Positions 44,153 through 52,746 of a stretch of DNA of 64,000 bases are shown here, piece by piece (positions within the stretch are counted from its first letter, which is position 1; every line of letters starts with the position of its first letter). A program made the position numbers and the translations under genes. The notes beneath the pieces are model-generated. The model saw only the letters and a program-made list of their open reading frames with translations. It was not told the origin of the DNA and did not search any database. Source of the DNA: VFKU01 sp964620045 (GTDB lineage Bacteria; Hydrogenedentota; Hydrogenedentia; Hydrogenedentales; GCA-2746185); NCBI GenBank assembly GCA_964620045.1, contig CAZUJL010000008.1:71319-135318 (forward strand). The letters run 5' to 3'.

Positions 44153-44524
44153 ATGAATCGTCGGAACCTAAAATTGTTAGTTGGTGCGTTTATTCTAGTC
44201 GTGATTGGGAGTTCAATCCTTGTCTATCTTACGTGCATGGTTCCGGTGAGGCCGGTGGTACCCTGCTTCGTTATGATCGATGATCTGTCTCGTTTCCTAG
44301 GCGGCGGTGACCGCACGAAGCAAATTCGGCTTGTGCCATTCGACATTGCGCGCCAGCATGTTTCCAGCGACTACATTGTTTTCGAAGAGGAGTTGTATCT
44401 GAAGGTTCAAGAAACCCAGGGTGCTCTTATATTGACGACATTTGTTAAGAGATTCGAGTGGCCGAAGGAACGATTGAACCAATTAATCGTTGAACACCCA
44501 GAATTGAAGGTTTACACGGAATGA
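44153..44524 (+). CDS. Small single-pass membrane protein of unknown function
   Basis: 123 residues from ATG 44153 (GGGGAAAAG upstream); an in-frame GTG at 44123 would add 10. One transmembrane segment (LLVGAFILVVIGSSILVYLT) is followed by about 85 residues outside the membrane with the sequence VPFDIARQHVSSDYIVFEEE and LILTTFVKRFEWPKERLNQL. I do not recognise it. The base composition is clearly AT-richer than the rest of the window, which suggests horizontal transfer. It lies 13 bp before another membrane-protein gene. Confidence 0.55.
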   Translation: MNRRNLKLLVGAFILVVIGSSILVYLTCMVPVRPVVPCFVMIDDLSRFLGGGDRTKQIRLVPFDIARQHVSSDYIVFEEELYLKVQETQGALILTTFVKRFEWPKERLNQLIVEHPELKVYTE

Positions 44525-44537
44525 ACGCAAGCTTGTT

Positions 44538-44960
44538 ATGAAATCGAGAGTTCCCTGGATATCGGCGATTGTCATCGGATTTGCCGCCGGCTTCTGGAAC
44601 TACGGCGGCGTGAGAACGATGCAAGAAACCGTGGGCTTCGATAGCGCGGCGTTCGGCTTTGGTTTGCTGTTGGGAGTGGTCTTTTTTCCGTCGATGGCTG
44701 TTCTTCCTCTCCTCCTCGCGAGGACGATTTGGCCCAACCTGAAATCGTGGACGCCGCCGTCGGCGTTTGTCGCCCTTGGTGTTGCGTTGCTCGTGGGCAG
44801 TGTGTTTTCCGAGTGGTGGATACTCCGCGATGAAAGCAAGTTTTCAGATGAAGTCTCGCAAGTTTCGTTGAGCAGCCCTTATGGCCGCGCGAGGGCTTGG
44901 CCGAACGAGGGTTGTAGGTTGGTTTTCATCCCGGGCCAAGGAATCCACGCGACCGATTGA
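44538..44960 (+). CDS. Small multi-pass membrane protein of unknown function
   Basis: 140 residues with three predicted membrane helices: WISAIVIGFAAGFWNYGGV, FGFGLLLGVVFFPSMAVLPL, and SAFVALGVALLVGSVFSEWW. The C-terminal 40 residues are polar. No family was recognised. It is 13 bp after the preceding gene and is followed by a perfect hairpin at 44975-45004, so the two genes seem to form a two-gene unit. It is converging with the leftward pilin-like operon. Confidence 0.5.
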   Translation: MKSRVPWISAIVIGFAAGFWNYGGVRTMQETVGFDSAAFGFGLLLGVVFFPSMAVLPLLLARTIWPNLKSWTPPSAFVALGVALLVGSVFSEWWILRDESKFSDEVSQVSLSSPYGRARAWPNEGCRLVFIPGQGIHATD

Positions 44961-44974
44961 TGTCCAAAACACAT

Positions 44975-45004
44975 CACCCTGTCTGGCGTGAACCAGACAG
45001 GGTG
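44975..45004. terminator. Perfect 12-bp hairpin between convergent operons
   Basis: CACCCTGTCTGG (44975-44986), loop CGTGAA, CCAGACAGGGTG (44993-45004). It lies 15 bp after the rightward small membrane-protein gene and 24 bp before the end of the leftward HEAT-repeat gene. It can act as a bidirectional terminator, although T-runs on either side are weak. Confidence 0.7.
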
Positions 45005-45028
45005 TAGGTGACGCGGTTGTTTCGTTGC

Positions 45029-45931
45029 TCAGCCGGCGACGAACTTTTTGTTCGGGTCGACGAGCGGTTCTTGTGTGTCCAGGCTGAGCGGCGAGCCTAC
45101 GCCGGCTTTCTGGGCGGACCAGAGCTGTTCCCAGGCCGCAGGATCCGATTTCTCGGGGACGTCGATGTCGCTCCAGATTTGTTTCAGGCTCTGGTGCACA
45201 GCGCCCTGCACGACCTGCGGATTATTTTCGAGCGACGCGATGAGCGCCGGCGTGGCGCGTTTCGAACCAAGTACGCCGAGCGCGGCGGCGGCCGCGAGGC
45301 GAACTTCCTGCGCGGGGTCGACGAGACCGCGGACGAGATAGTCCGCCGCTTCCGGCTGACCCGCGCCACCCATCAGGCGGAGCGCCTGCGCGCGCACTTC
45401 CACCGCGAGGTGCGTGGCGGCTTCGGCGAGCGCCATCTGCGCGGTGCCCTTGGGGGCGAGCGTGCAGAAGGCTTCCAGCGCCGCCGGATAGGTATCCGGC
45501 GTCAGCGACGGCAGGGTGGAGAGGAGATACTTCAGGATATTGTGCTTCTGGCCGTAGGCGACGATAGCCGCAATTCCTTTGCGCTGCTCGCCGCGGTCCG
45601 ACGTGTTTACCGCCTGGATCAGTTTATCGACGGCATTGCGCTCGTCCGCGCTGATGCCGGTGCTTTCGTCGAGTTCACGGTCGGCTTTTTCCGCCGCGTC
45701 GCGCGATTCCTGTTTGTACTCCTGGCCATTGAGCGCATTTTTTTCGTGCGTGACGATTTCGTCCGCACGGTAGATGCTGCTGTTGCCCTCCACGGTCAAC
45801 GTAAAGGTGCCGTCGGCGTTCTTGCTGACCTCGCCTGTCAGGCTGATGCCGTTGGCGAGGTGCAGCGTGTCGCCGAACACAGGCGCCGCGGCCAAAGCCG
45901 CGGCGGCGAGTGCAGTGAGCGTTCTGCGCAT
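45029..45931 (-). CDS. Exported HEAT-repeat protein, last gene of the pilin-like operon
   Basis: 300 residues. A signal peptide ends APVFG. A first small beta domain (TLHLANGISLTGEVSKNADG, TLTVEGNSSIYRADEIV) resembles the short strand motifs of FecR- or SH3-like exported proteins. A helical linker rich in charged residues follows. Residues about 130-260 hold HEAT-like helical repeats (VEVRAQALRLMGGAGQPEAA, DPAQEVRLAAAAALGVLGSK). It starts 4 bp downstream of the large pilin-like gene and is surely co-transcribed. A scaffolding role at the cell envelope is likely; none is known. Confidence 0.75.
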   Translation of the reverse strand: MRRTLTALAAAALAAAPVFGDTLHLANGISLTGEVSKNADGTFTLTVEGNSSIYRADEIVTHEKNALNGQEYKQESRDAAEKADRELDESTGISADERNAVDKLIQAVNTSDRGEQRKGIAAIVAYGQKHNILKYLLSTLPSLTPDTYPAALEAFCTLAPKGTAQMALAEAATHLAVEVRAQALRLMGGAGQPEAADYLVRGLVDPAQEVRLAAAAALGVLGSKRATPALIASLENNPQVVQGAVHQSLKQIWSDIDVPEKSDPAAWEQLWSAQKAGVGSPLSLDTQEPLVDPNKKFVAG

Positions 45932-45935
45932 GTGA

Positions 45936-48329
45936 TTAATCCCCTTCCACCTGGTCGCCGCCCTGCGCCGCGGCCACTTCGACCGGGTTCACATAGCGGA
46001 AGATCCGGCGTGTGAGGCGAATGTCCTGCGTGTCCTCGATGTTCAGCAGGTCCTTCACGCGCGCGTCGTAAAACAGGTCCAAGCCGCCGGCGACCAGCAT
46101 GCCGAGGTCGGGGGCGACGATACCGCCCTTGAGCTCCATCTGGCCATACGTGTTCGACTTGTGACGGTCGTTGCTCTTCGTCTGCGCGAAGATGGCGTTG
46201 TTGCTGTAGAGGAGGCCGTCGAATTTCCACGGCTTCTTCGAGGTACGCGCCATTTCGTCGTCGTACCAGCCTTTGCGCAGCGTGTTCTCGCTAATCCAGT
46301 TCGATTTCGGGTTCATGTAGAGCGTCTTCGACTTCGACATGATGTCTTTCATCATGGTGATCTGGGCGCTCGTGTATTTGCTGTTGGACGGCGTCAACGC
46401 GTTGACCCAGTCCGTGAGTTTCTTCACGCGCTTGCCGACGCCGTTTTCGTCGTAGCGCACGGTGTGTTCGTCGGTGTAGTCGTACATGTACACGTTGCCC
46501 GGCTGCGATTCGCGCAGGCCGTAGAAGCGCGCGGTGTAGTCTTCGCCCGCCATGCGTTTCTCGAGCGTTTTCTGGAGCTCAAGCTTGTTGAAGAGCATGA
46601 GCTCGGCCGACGTGAAGCTGACCTGCTGGCCATCGCGGTTGACCTGCGTGCCGTTGGCCAGCGTCATCTTCGCCTGGTATTCGCCCGCATCGATCACGCC
46701 CGGATCGAAATAGCCGTAGTACATCGTCTGGCTGTTCATCGTGCCCGTCTTGGTCGACGAGCGGACGTCGATGCTGAACGCGGTGTCAGGGTATTTGTCG
46801 GTGTTGCTCGTGCTGTTCTTGCCGCGCACGGTGAGGTAGTCACCCATCAGGATGTTACCGCCGGACACGACACCCAACAGGTTTTCGGTCTTGGTGCCGT
46901 CGCTGTTGTTGTGCACGCCGAACGGTTTACCGGCGGCGGTCAGCGTTGCGTTATCGTCGTAGGTCACGTCGCCCATGATGTAGACGTTGCGGCGCGTCAT
47001 TAACTGGCCGCGGCCGCGCACGACACCCTTGAGCACCAGGTCGCCGTTGATGGCGACGGGGCCGTCAATGATGATCGGGTTGGCCGTGGTGCCGATCAGG
47101 ATCATGTTGCCGTTGTACTTACCGCTAATCGTCGCGGTATTGCCGCTCGTCGGCAGCGCGGAACCGGAGTAGGTGCTGCCGTTGGCCACGCCATACTTGA
47201 TGCCGCCGGTGATCGTACCGTCCGTCGATTCCATGGTGACGGCGAACTCGCTGTCGTCGACCAGTCGGTTGTTGACTTCCGACGCGGTAGCGCTCGATGA
47301 GCCGCCGCCGTCGTCCTGATAGGGTGCCGGGAACTTATCCGGCACGAGGCCTTTGATTTGGTCGCCCATGTACAGGTTCGCCCACTGATCGAGTTCGCCG
47401 TCGGTTTCCTTGGCGGCGGTCAGGTTCGTGGTGGTCATGGCGCCGGTGGAGGCGTTCTGCGTGATCAGACCGTTGTCGCTCGGATCGGTCTGGCCGTGCG
47501 AGAAGCCCCAGCCTTTGAAGGTGGTGCTGTCGAGGCTGGAGAGGGCCTTGCCAGTCTGGTCGTACAGCGAGCCACCGGTGAACATCGTGCCCGCGACATA
47601 CGAGTCGGCTTCGCTCGGGCGAATCATCATCGATTCAAGGCTGGCGATCTTGATGCGCTCGAAGGTGCCGAGGTTGTCGATCCAGTCCTGCTTGCCGTTG
47701 CCATTCACGTCGCTCGTCGGACGTGTGGCGGTGTTGGTGTTCCATTCGAGCAGTGCGTTGCGGAAATCCGCATGGCACAGGATGCAGTTGATATTGTTCG
47801 CGAGCACCGCGAATTCGAAACCCTGGAAGAGATTACCGCCGACGCGGACTGTCTGCGCGGCGGCGCGCTGTGCGCCGCCGACCGAAGCCAGCGCGCGGAA
47901 GGTGAGCGTGGTGCCGGTCGGATCGTCAACGCGATCCACGGTTACGCGCTGCACGGCGGCCGCGCCGCGTTGCATCGTGATCGGAGTGTTGAGGCCGGGC
48001 ACATCGATGGGCACATTCACGCCGTTCGGGTTATCGGCAATGAACGTGTTCAGGTAGCTGCGGTAGTTGAGCAGCGATGGTGCATCGCTTGCGTCCAACT
48101 GCGCAAAGAACCCTCCCCAAAACTGGGCGATGCCCGCATCCAGGCCCGCCTTCGCCGCCTCGTCGAGGGCAACCTGATCGACAGAACGATCGCTGCCGTT
48201 CTTGGCGCCGTTGACGTGCGTGATGACGAGCGTGGCCGCGCCGAGGACAACGAGCGCGGCAAACAAGGCAAACAACAGCCCGATGCCGTCTTCGTTGCGA
48301 AGCGCTGCAAGTTTCTTACGTGACAACAT
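45936..48329 (-). CDS. Large PilX-like minor-pilin protein with a CxxCH motif
   Basis: 797 residues. The N-terminus (EDGIGLLFALFAALVVLGAA) is a prepilin/PilX-like hydrophobic helix after a short basic leader. The long globular part, about 760 residues, contains polyserine/threonine stretches and strand-rich repeats (GPVAINGDLVLKGVVRGRGQ, NVYIMGDVTYDDNATL), as in PilX/DUF4900-type surface proteins. The sequence INCILCHADF has a haem c-binding C-x2-C-H at Cys182-Cys185-His186. It is the third gene of a leftward operon with PilV-like and PilW-like genes upstream and a HEAT gene downstream. A tip-located or surface pilus component is the best interpretation. It does not resemble a plain major pilin. 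Confidence 0.75.
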   Translation of the reverse strand: MLSRKKLAALRNEDGIGLLFALFAALVVLGAATLVITHVNGAKNGSDRSVDQVALDEAAKAGLDAGIAQFWGGFFAQLDASDAPSLLNYRSYLNTFIADNPNGVNVPIDVPGLNTPITMQRGAAAVQRVTVDRVDDPTGTTLTFRALASVGGAQRAAAQTVRVGGNLFQGFEFAVLANNINCILCHADFRNALLEWNTNTATRPTSDVNGNGKQDWIDNLGTFERIKIASLESMMIRPSEADSYVAGTMFTGGSLYDQTGKALSSLDSTTFKGWGFSHGQTDPSDNGLITQNASTGAMTTTNLTAAKETDGELDQWANLYMGDQIKGLVPDKFPAPYQDDGGGSSSATASEVNNRLVDDSEFAVTMESTDGTITGGIKYGVANGSTYSGSALPTSGNTATISGKYNGNMILIGTTANPIIIDGPVAINGDLVLKGVVRGRGQLMTRRNVYIMGDVTYDDNATLTAAGKPFGVHNNSDGTKTENLLGVVSGGNILMGDYLTVRGKNSTSNTDKYPDTAFSIDVRSSTKTGTMNSQTMYYGYFDPGVIDAGEYQAKMTLANGTQVNRDGQQVSFTSAELMLFNKLELQKTLEKRMAGEDYTARFYGLRESQPGNVYMYDYTDEHTVRYDENGVGKRVKKLTDWVNALTPSNSKYTSAQITMMKDIMSKSKTLYMNPKSNWISENTLRKGWYDDEMARTSKKPWKFDGLLYSNNAIFAQTKSNDRHKSNTYGQMELKGGIVAPDLGMLVAGGLDLFYDARVKDLLNIEDTQDIRLTRRIFRYVNPVEVAAAQGGDQVEGD

Positions 48330-48363
48330 ATACGTACCTCCTGACCTTGGCTACAACACAAAA

Positions 48364-49092
48364 TTAATTAAGGATATAAACCTGCGTGGACACTTCCGCC
48401 GCGAGCGCATGGGCTTCCAGACGATCCGCATTCGTTCCCAGCACGCGCACAAGGCGACCTCTATCGCCCATCACCTGGCGCGAACGAAGCGCGACGGTGA
48501 GAATGTCCCCGGTGAGGTTGAGCGTGAAGGTGACGTCGTCCAGTTCGTTCGCCGCGCCCATGATGCGGCGTTCACCGACGCCTTCGAAGTCGCCGTTGTT
48601 GTCGATGTCCTGCTCGCGCACGATGCAACGCGTCAGCATGCCGTCGCCGTTGCCATCGGCCGTCGGGTCGTCTTCGTCGACGGTGTCTTCGCCGGCATCA
48701 AGAAAGCCGTTGTTGTTCGTGTCTTCGTTGACGAAGCGGTACTGGATGGGCTCGCTCCAGGTGTTGCCGGCGTCATCGAGCGGAATCTGGAAGACGACCA
48801 TGTCGCCGCCGATACCCCAGTCCATGGCTACGCCATCGCGGAAGGCCGTGATTCCGGTGACATTGTTGATGCCGGCGGCCGTCGTGGCGCGGGCGGCCAG
48901 CTCGATTTCACGGACCATCTCAGGCATGGTCTCGCGGATGTTGCTTTGAACGCGTGTTTCGGCGTTGGCGACGCGGGTCGACGTGATCGACGCTTGCACT
49001 GCGGTAAACATCAACAGCGAGAGGACCGAAAGCAGGCCTGTCGCGATCATAGTTTCGATCAGCGTGAAGCCGCGATTGTGATGTGAAGTCAT
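48364..49092 (-). CDS. PilW-like minor pilin / pseudopilin with calcium-type loops
   Basis: 242 residues. The leader MTSHHNRG is followed by FTLIETMIATGLLSVLSLLM, a type III prepilin signal with glycine before the cleavage site and Glu5. Residues 105-165 carry acidic loops of EF-hand/dockerin type, DTNNNGFLDAGED and DGNGDGMLTR, which should bind Ca2+. The end of the protein (DILTVALRSRQVMGDRGRLV) is a beta-sheet as in PilW/GspJ. It follows the PilV-like gene after 12 bp. Confidence 0.85.
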   Translation of the reverse strand: MTSHHNRGFTLIETMIATGLLSVLSLLMFTAVQASITSTRVANAETRVQSNIRETMPEMVREIELAARATTAAGINNVTGITAFRDGVAMDWGIGGDMVVFQIPLDDAGNTWSEPIQYRFVNEDTNNNGFLDAGEDTVDEDDPTADGNGDGMLTRCIVREQDIDNNGDFEGVGERRIMGAANELDDVTFTLNLTGDILTVALRSRQVMGDRGRLVRVLGTNADRLEAHALAAEVSTQVYILN

Positions 49093-49104
49093 GGTCTGCT
49101 TCCT

Positions 49105-49548
49105 TTACCGGTTATTGCCCGTGAGAATCGTGCTCACGGACGTTGCCGCGGGGCGGCCCTGCATGTCGGTCCATGACGCGGTGACTGTGACCTGCAGCGG
49201 ATCGGCGTTGGCGTCCGCGTAGTCGACGGTGACGACCTCGTTGTCGAGCGTTACGATGGTCGGGTCGGTGATTTCGCGGCCGTCATTCCAAATCGCCGTG
49301 ATCTGCTGCGGGAACGCGAGCACTGAAGTGTCGCGGTCCTGGCGGATCTGCGTGAGGACCGCGCGGCAGTGTTGAACGGCTTCCTGCCGCTGCTCCTGGA
49401 TTTCCATCGCGCCGGAGAAACCGAGCAGTACCTGCGCCGAGACCGACATCACGACGGCGAAGATGGCCATCGCGAGCGAGACCTCGAGCAAGGTCATGCC
49501 CTTTTCGCCGCGGAGGCGAGACAGATGTTTCGCGAGAACCGTTTTCAT
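49105..49548 (-). CDS. PilV/GspI-like minor pilin
   Basis: 147 residues from ATG 49548, chosen because GGAGAGGG lies just upstream. The prepilin leader ends RGEKG and is followed by MTLLEVSLAMAIFAVVMSVS, with Glu5 for assembly. The remainder is a short globular domain with a Cys (VQHCRAVLTQIRQDRD). It is the first gene of the leftward operon. Peptidase PilD/GspO and the assembly ATPase are not in the window, so this is a dependent minor-pilin cluster using machinery encoded elsewhere. Confidence 0.83.
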   Translation of the reverse strand: MKTVLAKHLSRLRGEKGMTLLEVSLAMAIFAVVMSVSAQVLLGFSGAMEIQEQRQEAVQHCRAVLTQIRQDRDTSVLAFPQQITAIWNDGREITDPTIVTLDNEVVTVDYADANADPLQVTVTASWTDMQGRPAATSVSTILTGNNR

Positions 49549-49907
49549 TTCCCTCTCCTCATTACCCTTGGTGCATCCGCGCGGACCCAATCGCGCGACT
49601 GCATTGCCCGAATACTGAACCCGGTTGGCGGCGCCCGGATGGGTGCGGCACACCGTGAGCCGGGGAATGCCTAGATTCGGCTCTGTAAGGATTTGTACCA
49701 CAGAAAAATCGAACGTGCGGGAGGGAGCTAATACGCGACAACATGTTCATTTATAAGGACTTATGACTCGACAAAATTTGTCACTGCTGGACAGGCCTGA
49801 ACCGGAAAACCCCGCAAAATCGCAATAATTTACACTACTAGCAAACCGTAATTTGTCGGGGGTCGTGGACGAAATTCGGCGCGGCGTTCGGAGATGGACA
49901 ATGCGAA
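49549..49907 (-). promoter_or_regulatory. AT-rich gap holding the pilin operon promoter region
   Basis: 359 bp without a gene, between the pilin-like operon and the downstream end of the glycerol kinase gene. It contains two short palindromes, GACAAA-a-TTTGTC at 49770-49782 and ATAAG-ga-CTTAT at 49753-49764. On the leftward strand TTATAAAT overlaps the second palindrome and could be a -10. I found no convincing -35 and no sigma-54 GG-N10-GC element. Likely holds the promoter and an operator of the pilin operon. Confidence 0.35.
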
Positions 49908-51347
49908 TTAGGACAAATTGCAGGCGGCGCGCCAGGATGCGAATCGGGACTCGCGTTCGTCGGAATTGAGGCGGGGTTCGAAGGCGCGATCGATCGTGCG
50001 CACGCGATCGATGTCGCTCCGTTTCAGAGCGCCGATGCCTTCGCCCGCGAGCAACGCCGCGCCGTAGGCGGAGGCGTCGAGCGGATTCATGCGCTCCACC
50101 GGAAGGCCCAGCACATTGGCTTGTGTCTGCATGAGCATGTTGCTTGCCGAAGCCCCGCCATCCACACGCAGCATGCCGGGCCGCGGGCAGGAGCCGGCGC
50201 TGTAAATCGTATCGAGGACTTCGCGCACGCGGAAAGCGAGACCATCCAGCGTGGCGCGCACGATGTGCGCCGGTTGCGTCGCGCGCGAGAGGCCCGTGAT
50301 CAGCGCGCGGCGGATGGTGTCCCCGCGCGGCGAACCGAGACCCTGAAACGCGGGCAGCACGGAAACGCCGGCGGCATCGGGAACACTGGCGGCGACGGCA
50401 TCGAGTTCGCGCAGCGACGGGAGAATGCCGAGGCCGTTGCAGAGCCAATCAAGCGCGGCGCCGGCCGTGATCACCATGCCTTCGACGCAGTATTCGGTGA
50501 GTCCGGCGCGGCGTGCGAGGAACAGGGGATAGGTGCCCTGGATGATGCTGATCGCCGCCCCGGTGTGGACGTTTGCGGTGGCCGACGTGCCGTAGGTGAC
50601 CTTGCCGTCGCCGTGCGCGCGGATGCCTTGCGCGATGGCGGCACTCTGCTGATCGCCCACGATCGCGCCGATGGGAATGCGGCTGCCCAGGAGCGCGCTG
50701 TCGGATTCGCCCAGATATCCGCTGGTATCGACCAGATCGGGAAATAGCGACATCGGAAGTTCCTGGTGATAGATCAGCCCCGTGTTCCAGGCGCCGTTGG
50801 GTTGCACGTATGCGGTGGCGCAGGCCTGCGAGAGATCGGTCGCGTGCAATTTTCCGCCCGTAAGCCGGTGCACGAGGTAGGCGTCGATATTGCCCCAGGC
50901 GAGTTCGCCGGCGGTGGCGCGGGCGCGGCCGTTGGGGATGGCGTGGAGCACGGATTCGAGTTTCGCGGCGGCGGATTGCGGCAGCACGAAGTGGCCGGCC
51001 TCGCGAAGCTGGGCGGACCGTGCCGCGCCGCGCAGATCCTGCCAGCTTACGAGGGGCGTGAGCGCGCGGCCCGTGGCACGCTCCCAGATCATGCAGCTTG
51101 CGCGTTGAGTCGTGACGCCGATCGCGGCGATATCCGGCGCGGAGAGTTTCGCTTCGTGCAGGGCGGCTCGGCACAGATTCAGTGCGGCGTTCCAGATGTG
51201 CTCGGGATTTTGTTCGACATGTCCTGGCGCGGGATAGGCGATGGGGAGGGTCTCGCGGACGCGTGCGTGCACCGTGCCGTCGAGGCCGACGATGAGCACG
51301 CGGATGCTTGTGGTGCCGGCGTCGATCGCGAGCAGGTGCTCAGGCAT
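49908..51347 (-). CDS. glpK: FGGY-family kinase, glycerol kinase-like
   Basis: 479 residues. N-terminal AIDAGTTSIRVLIVGLDG is the phosphate-binding motif of FGGY kinases. GHVEQNPEHIW, IAAIGVTTQRASCMIW, TPLVSWQDLRGAARS and LGSRIPIGAIVGDQQSAA are those of glycerol kinases. The C-terminal RVDGGASASNMLMQTQANVL and NPLDASAYGAALLAG complete the ATP site. It probably makes sn-glycerol 3-phosphate. Its start overlaps the stop of the preceding flavoprotein gene by 8 bp. Substrate is inferred from sequence similarity and from the glpD partner; other polyols cannot be excluded. Confidence 0.87.
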   Translation of the reverse strand: MPEHLLAIDAGTTSIRVLIVGLDGTVHARVRETLPIAYPAPGHVEQNPEHIWNAALNLCRAALHEAKLSAPDIAAIGVTTQRASCMIWERATGRALTPLVSWQDLRGAARSAQLREAGHFVLPQSAAAKLESVLHAIPNGRARATAGELAWGNIDAYLVHRLTGGKLHATDLSQACATAYVQPNGAWNTGLIYHQELPMSLFPDLVDTSGYLGESDSALLGSRIPIGAIVGDQQSAAIAQGIRAHGDGKVTYGTSATANVHTGAAISIIQGTYPLFLARRAGLTEYCVEGMVITAGAALDWLCNGLGILPSLRELDAVAASVPDAAGVSVLPAFQGLGSPRGDTIRRALITGLSRATQPAHIVRATLDGLAFRVREVLDTIYSAGSCPRPGMLRVDGGASASNMLMQTQANVLGLPVERMNPLDASAYGAALLAGEGIGALKRSDIDRVRTIDRAFEPRLNSDERESRFASWRAACNLS

Positions 51348-52746
51348 CGGGGATGAGGACGCCGGGGTTCATGATGCCGGCGGAGTCGAGCGCCTGTTTC
51401 AGCGTGCGCAGCAGCGCGACGCCGCCGGGGCCGAGATCGTGGTGGAGATAGTCGCGGCGGACGCGGCCGATGCCGTGGTGGTGCGCGATGCCGCCGCCGT
51501 GCGCGGCCGTATTTTCGACGACGCGACGCCAGGCTTCGTCATAAGTGGCGGCCATGTCTTCGGCGCGCTCGGGCCGGGCGGCGAAGGTGAAGTAGAGGTT
51601 CACGCCGCTGCGATAGACGTGCGAGCTGTGTGCGCTGGCGTTGAGCATGCCGGGGATCTGGCGCAGGCTGGCGGTGACGGCGTCGTAAATGCCGCCGATC
51701 TTGTCCCAGGTGGAGGAAATTTCGATCGTGTCGAGGATGATGCCGTTCTTGAGGAAGCTTTCCCACGTGGGGACGTGGTTGCGGTCGTGCAGCCACTTGC
51801 GGGTGGCTTCGGCGGGCGCGGGATCGAGACCGGTCTTGCGCGCGATCGCGTCCACGCCGCGGAGTTCGGCTTCTACGCGATCAGCGGGACCTTCGTGCAC
51901 CATGAGCACGATCGAGTCGTCGCCGCGCGCCCATTCGGTGAAGTTGCGCTTCGATTCGGTCGCGTCGTATTGCCGCATGACGGGCGGTTGCCAGCCGGCC
52001 TGCACGATGCGGCGCTGCGCGTCGAGACCTTGCGCGAGGTCCTTGGCGTAGTAGGCGGACTGCGCGGAACGTTCCGGCGCGCGGCGCAGGGAGAAGGTGA
52101 CGCCGGTGACGACGCCGAGCGTGCCTTCGGAGCCGAGCAGGATATGGCGCAGATCGGGGCCGGCGGCCGCGCGCGGGGCCTTGCCGAGGTGCACGATCTG
52201 GCCGTTCGGCAGCACGGCCTCGATGCTGTAGACGATGTCTTCGATATTGCCGTGGGCCGTGGAGAATTGGCCGGAGGCGCGCGTCGCGATCCAGCCGCCG
52301 ACACTGGAGACGCCGATCGACTGGGGCCAGTGGCCGATCGTGAGGCCGCGTTCGGCGACGGCTTCTTCGGCTTCGAGGCCGTTCTTCCCGGCATCGAAGG
52401 TGGCGAGCATATTGGTGTCGTCGATCGCGCGCACGCGGTTCATCTGGCTGAGATCGAGCAGCACAGCGTTGTCGCGCGTGATCACGCCGCCGCACACGCC
52501 GCTGCCGAGGCCGTATGGAATCAGGGCGACCTTGTGCTCGCGGCAGGCGTTCACCACCGCAACGACGTGCTCGGGTGTGCGCGGCTGCACGACGCAGGCG
52601 GGCTGCGGCGCGGCGCGATTCTGGAAATCGTCGAGATGGCTGCGCACCCAGTAGTCGTGGCGGCGCTTCGCGAGGAGATCGCCGGACGGGATGACGAGAT
52701 CGGGGCCGAGCGCGTCGTTCAAAATCTTAACGATGGGAAGCGGCAC
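51340..52746 (-). CDS. FAD-linked oxidase, alkyl-dihydroxyacetonephosphate synthase-like
   Basis: 468 residues. The PP-loop of the VAO-type FAD domain appears as ALIPYGLGSGVCGGV and SVGGWIATRASGQFSTAHG. The cap domain holds SHVYRSGVNLYFTFAARPER and the tripled histidine AHHHGIGRVRRDYLHHDLGP. The latter is the signature of alkyl-DHAP synthase, which exchanges the acyl group of acyl-DHAP for a fatty alcohol to begin ether-lipid synthesis. D-lactate/glycolate oxidase relatives lack the HHH block in this place. It overlaps glpK by 8 bp and glpD by 20 bp, which implies one translationally coupled operon. Confidence 0.85.
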   Translation of the reverse strand: MPLPIVKILNDALGPDLVIPSGDLLAKRRHDYWVRSHLDDFQNRAAPQPACVVQPRTPEHVVAVVNACREHKVALIPYGLGSGVCGGVITRDNAVLLDLSQMNRVRAIDDTNMLATFDAGKNGLEAEEAVAERGLTIGHWPQSIGVSSVGGWIATRASGQFSTAHGNIEDIVYSIEAVLPNGQIVHLGKAPRAAAGPDLRHILLGSEGTLGVVTGVTFSLRRAPERSAQSAYYAKDLAQGLDAQRRIVQAGWQPPVMRQYDATESKRNFTEWARGDDSIVLMVHEGPADRVEAELRGVDAIARKTGLDPAPAEATRKWLHDRNHVPTWESFLKNGIILDTIEISSTWDKIGGIYDAVTASLRQIPGMLNASAHSSHVYRSGVNLYFTFAARPERAEDMAATYDEAWRRVVENTAAHGGGIAHHHGIGRVRRDYLHHDLGPGGVALLRTLKQALDSAGIMNPGVLIPDA

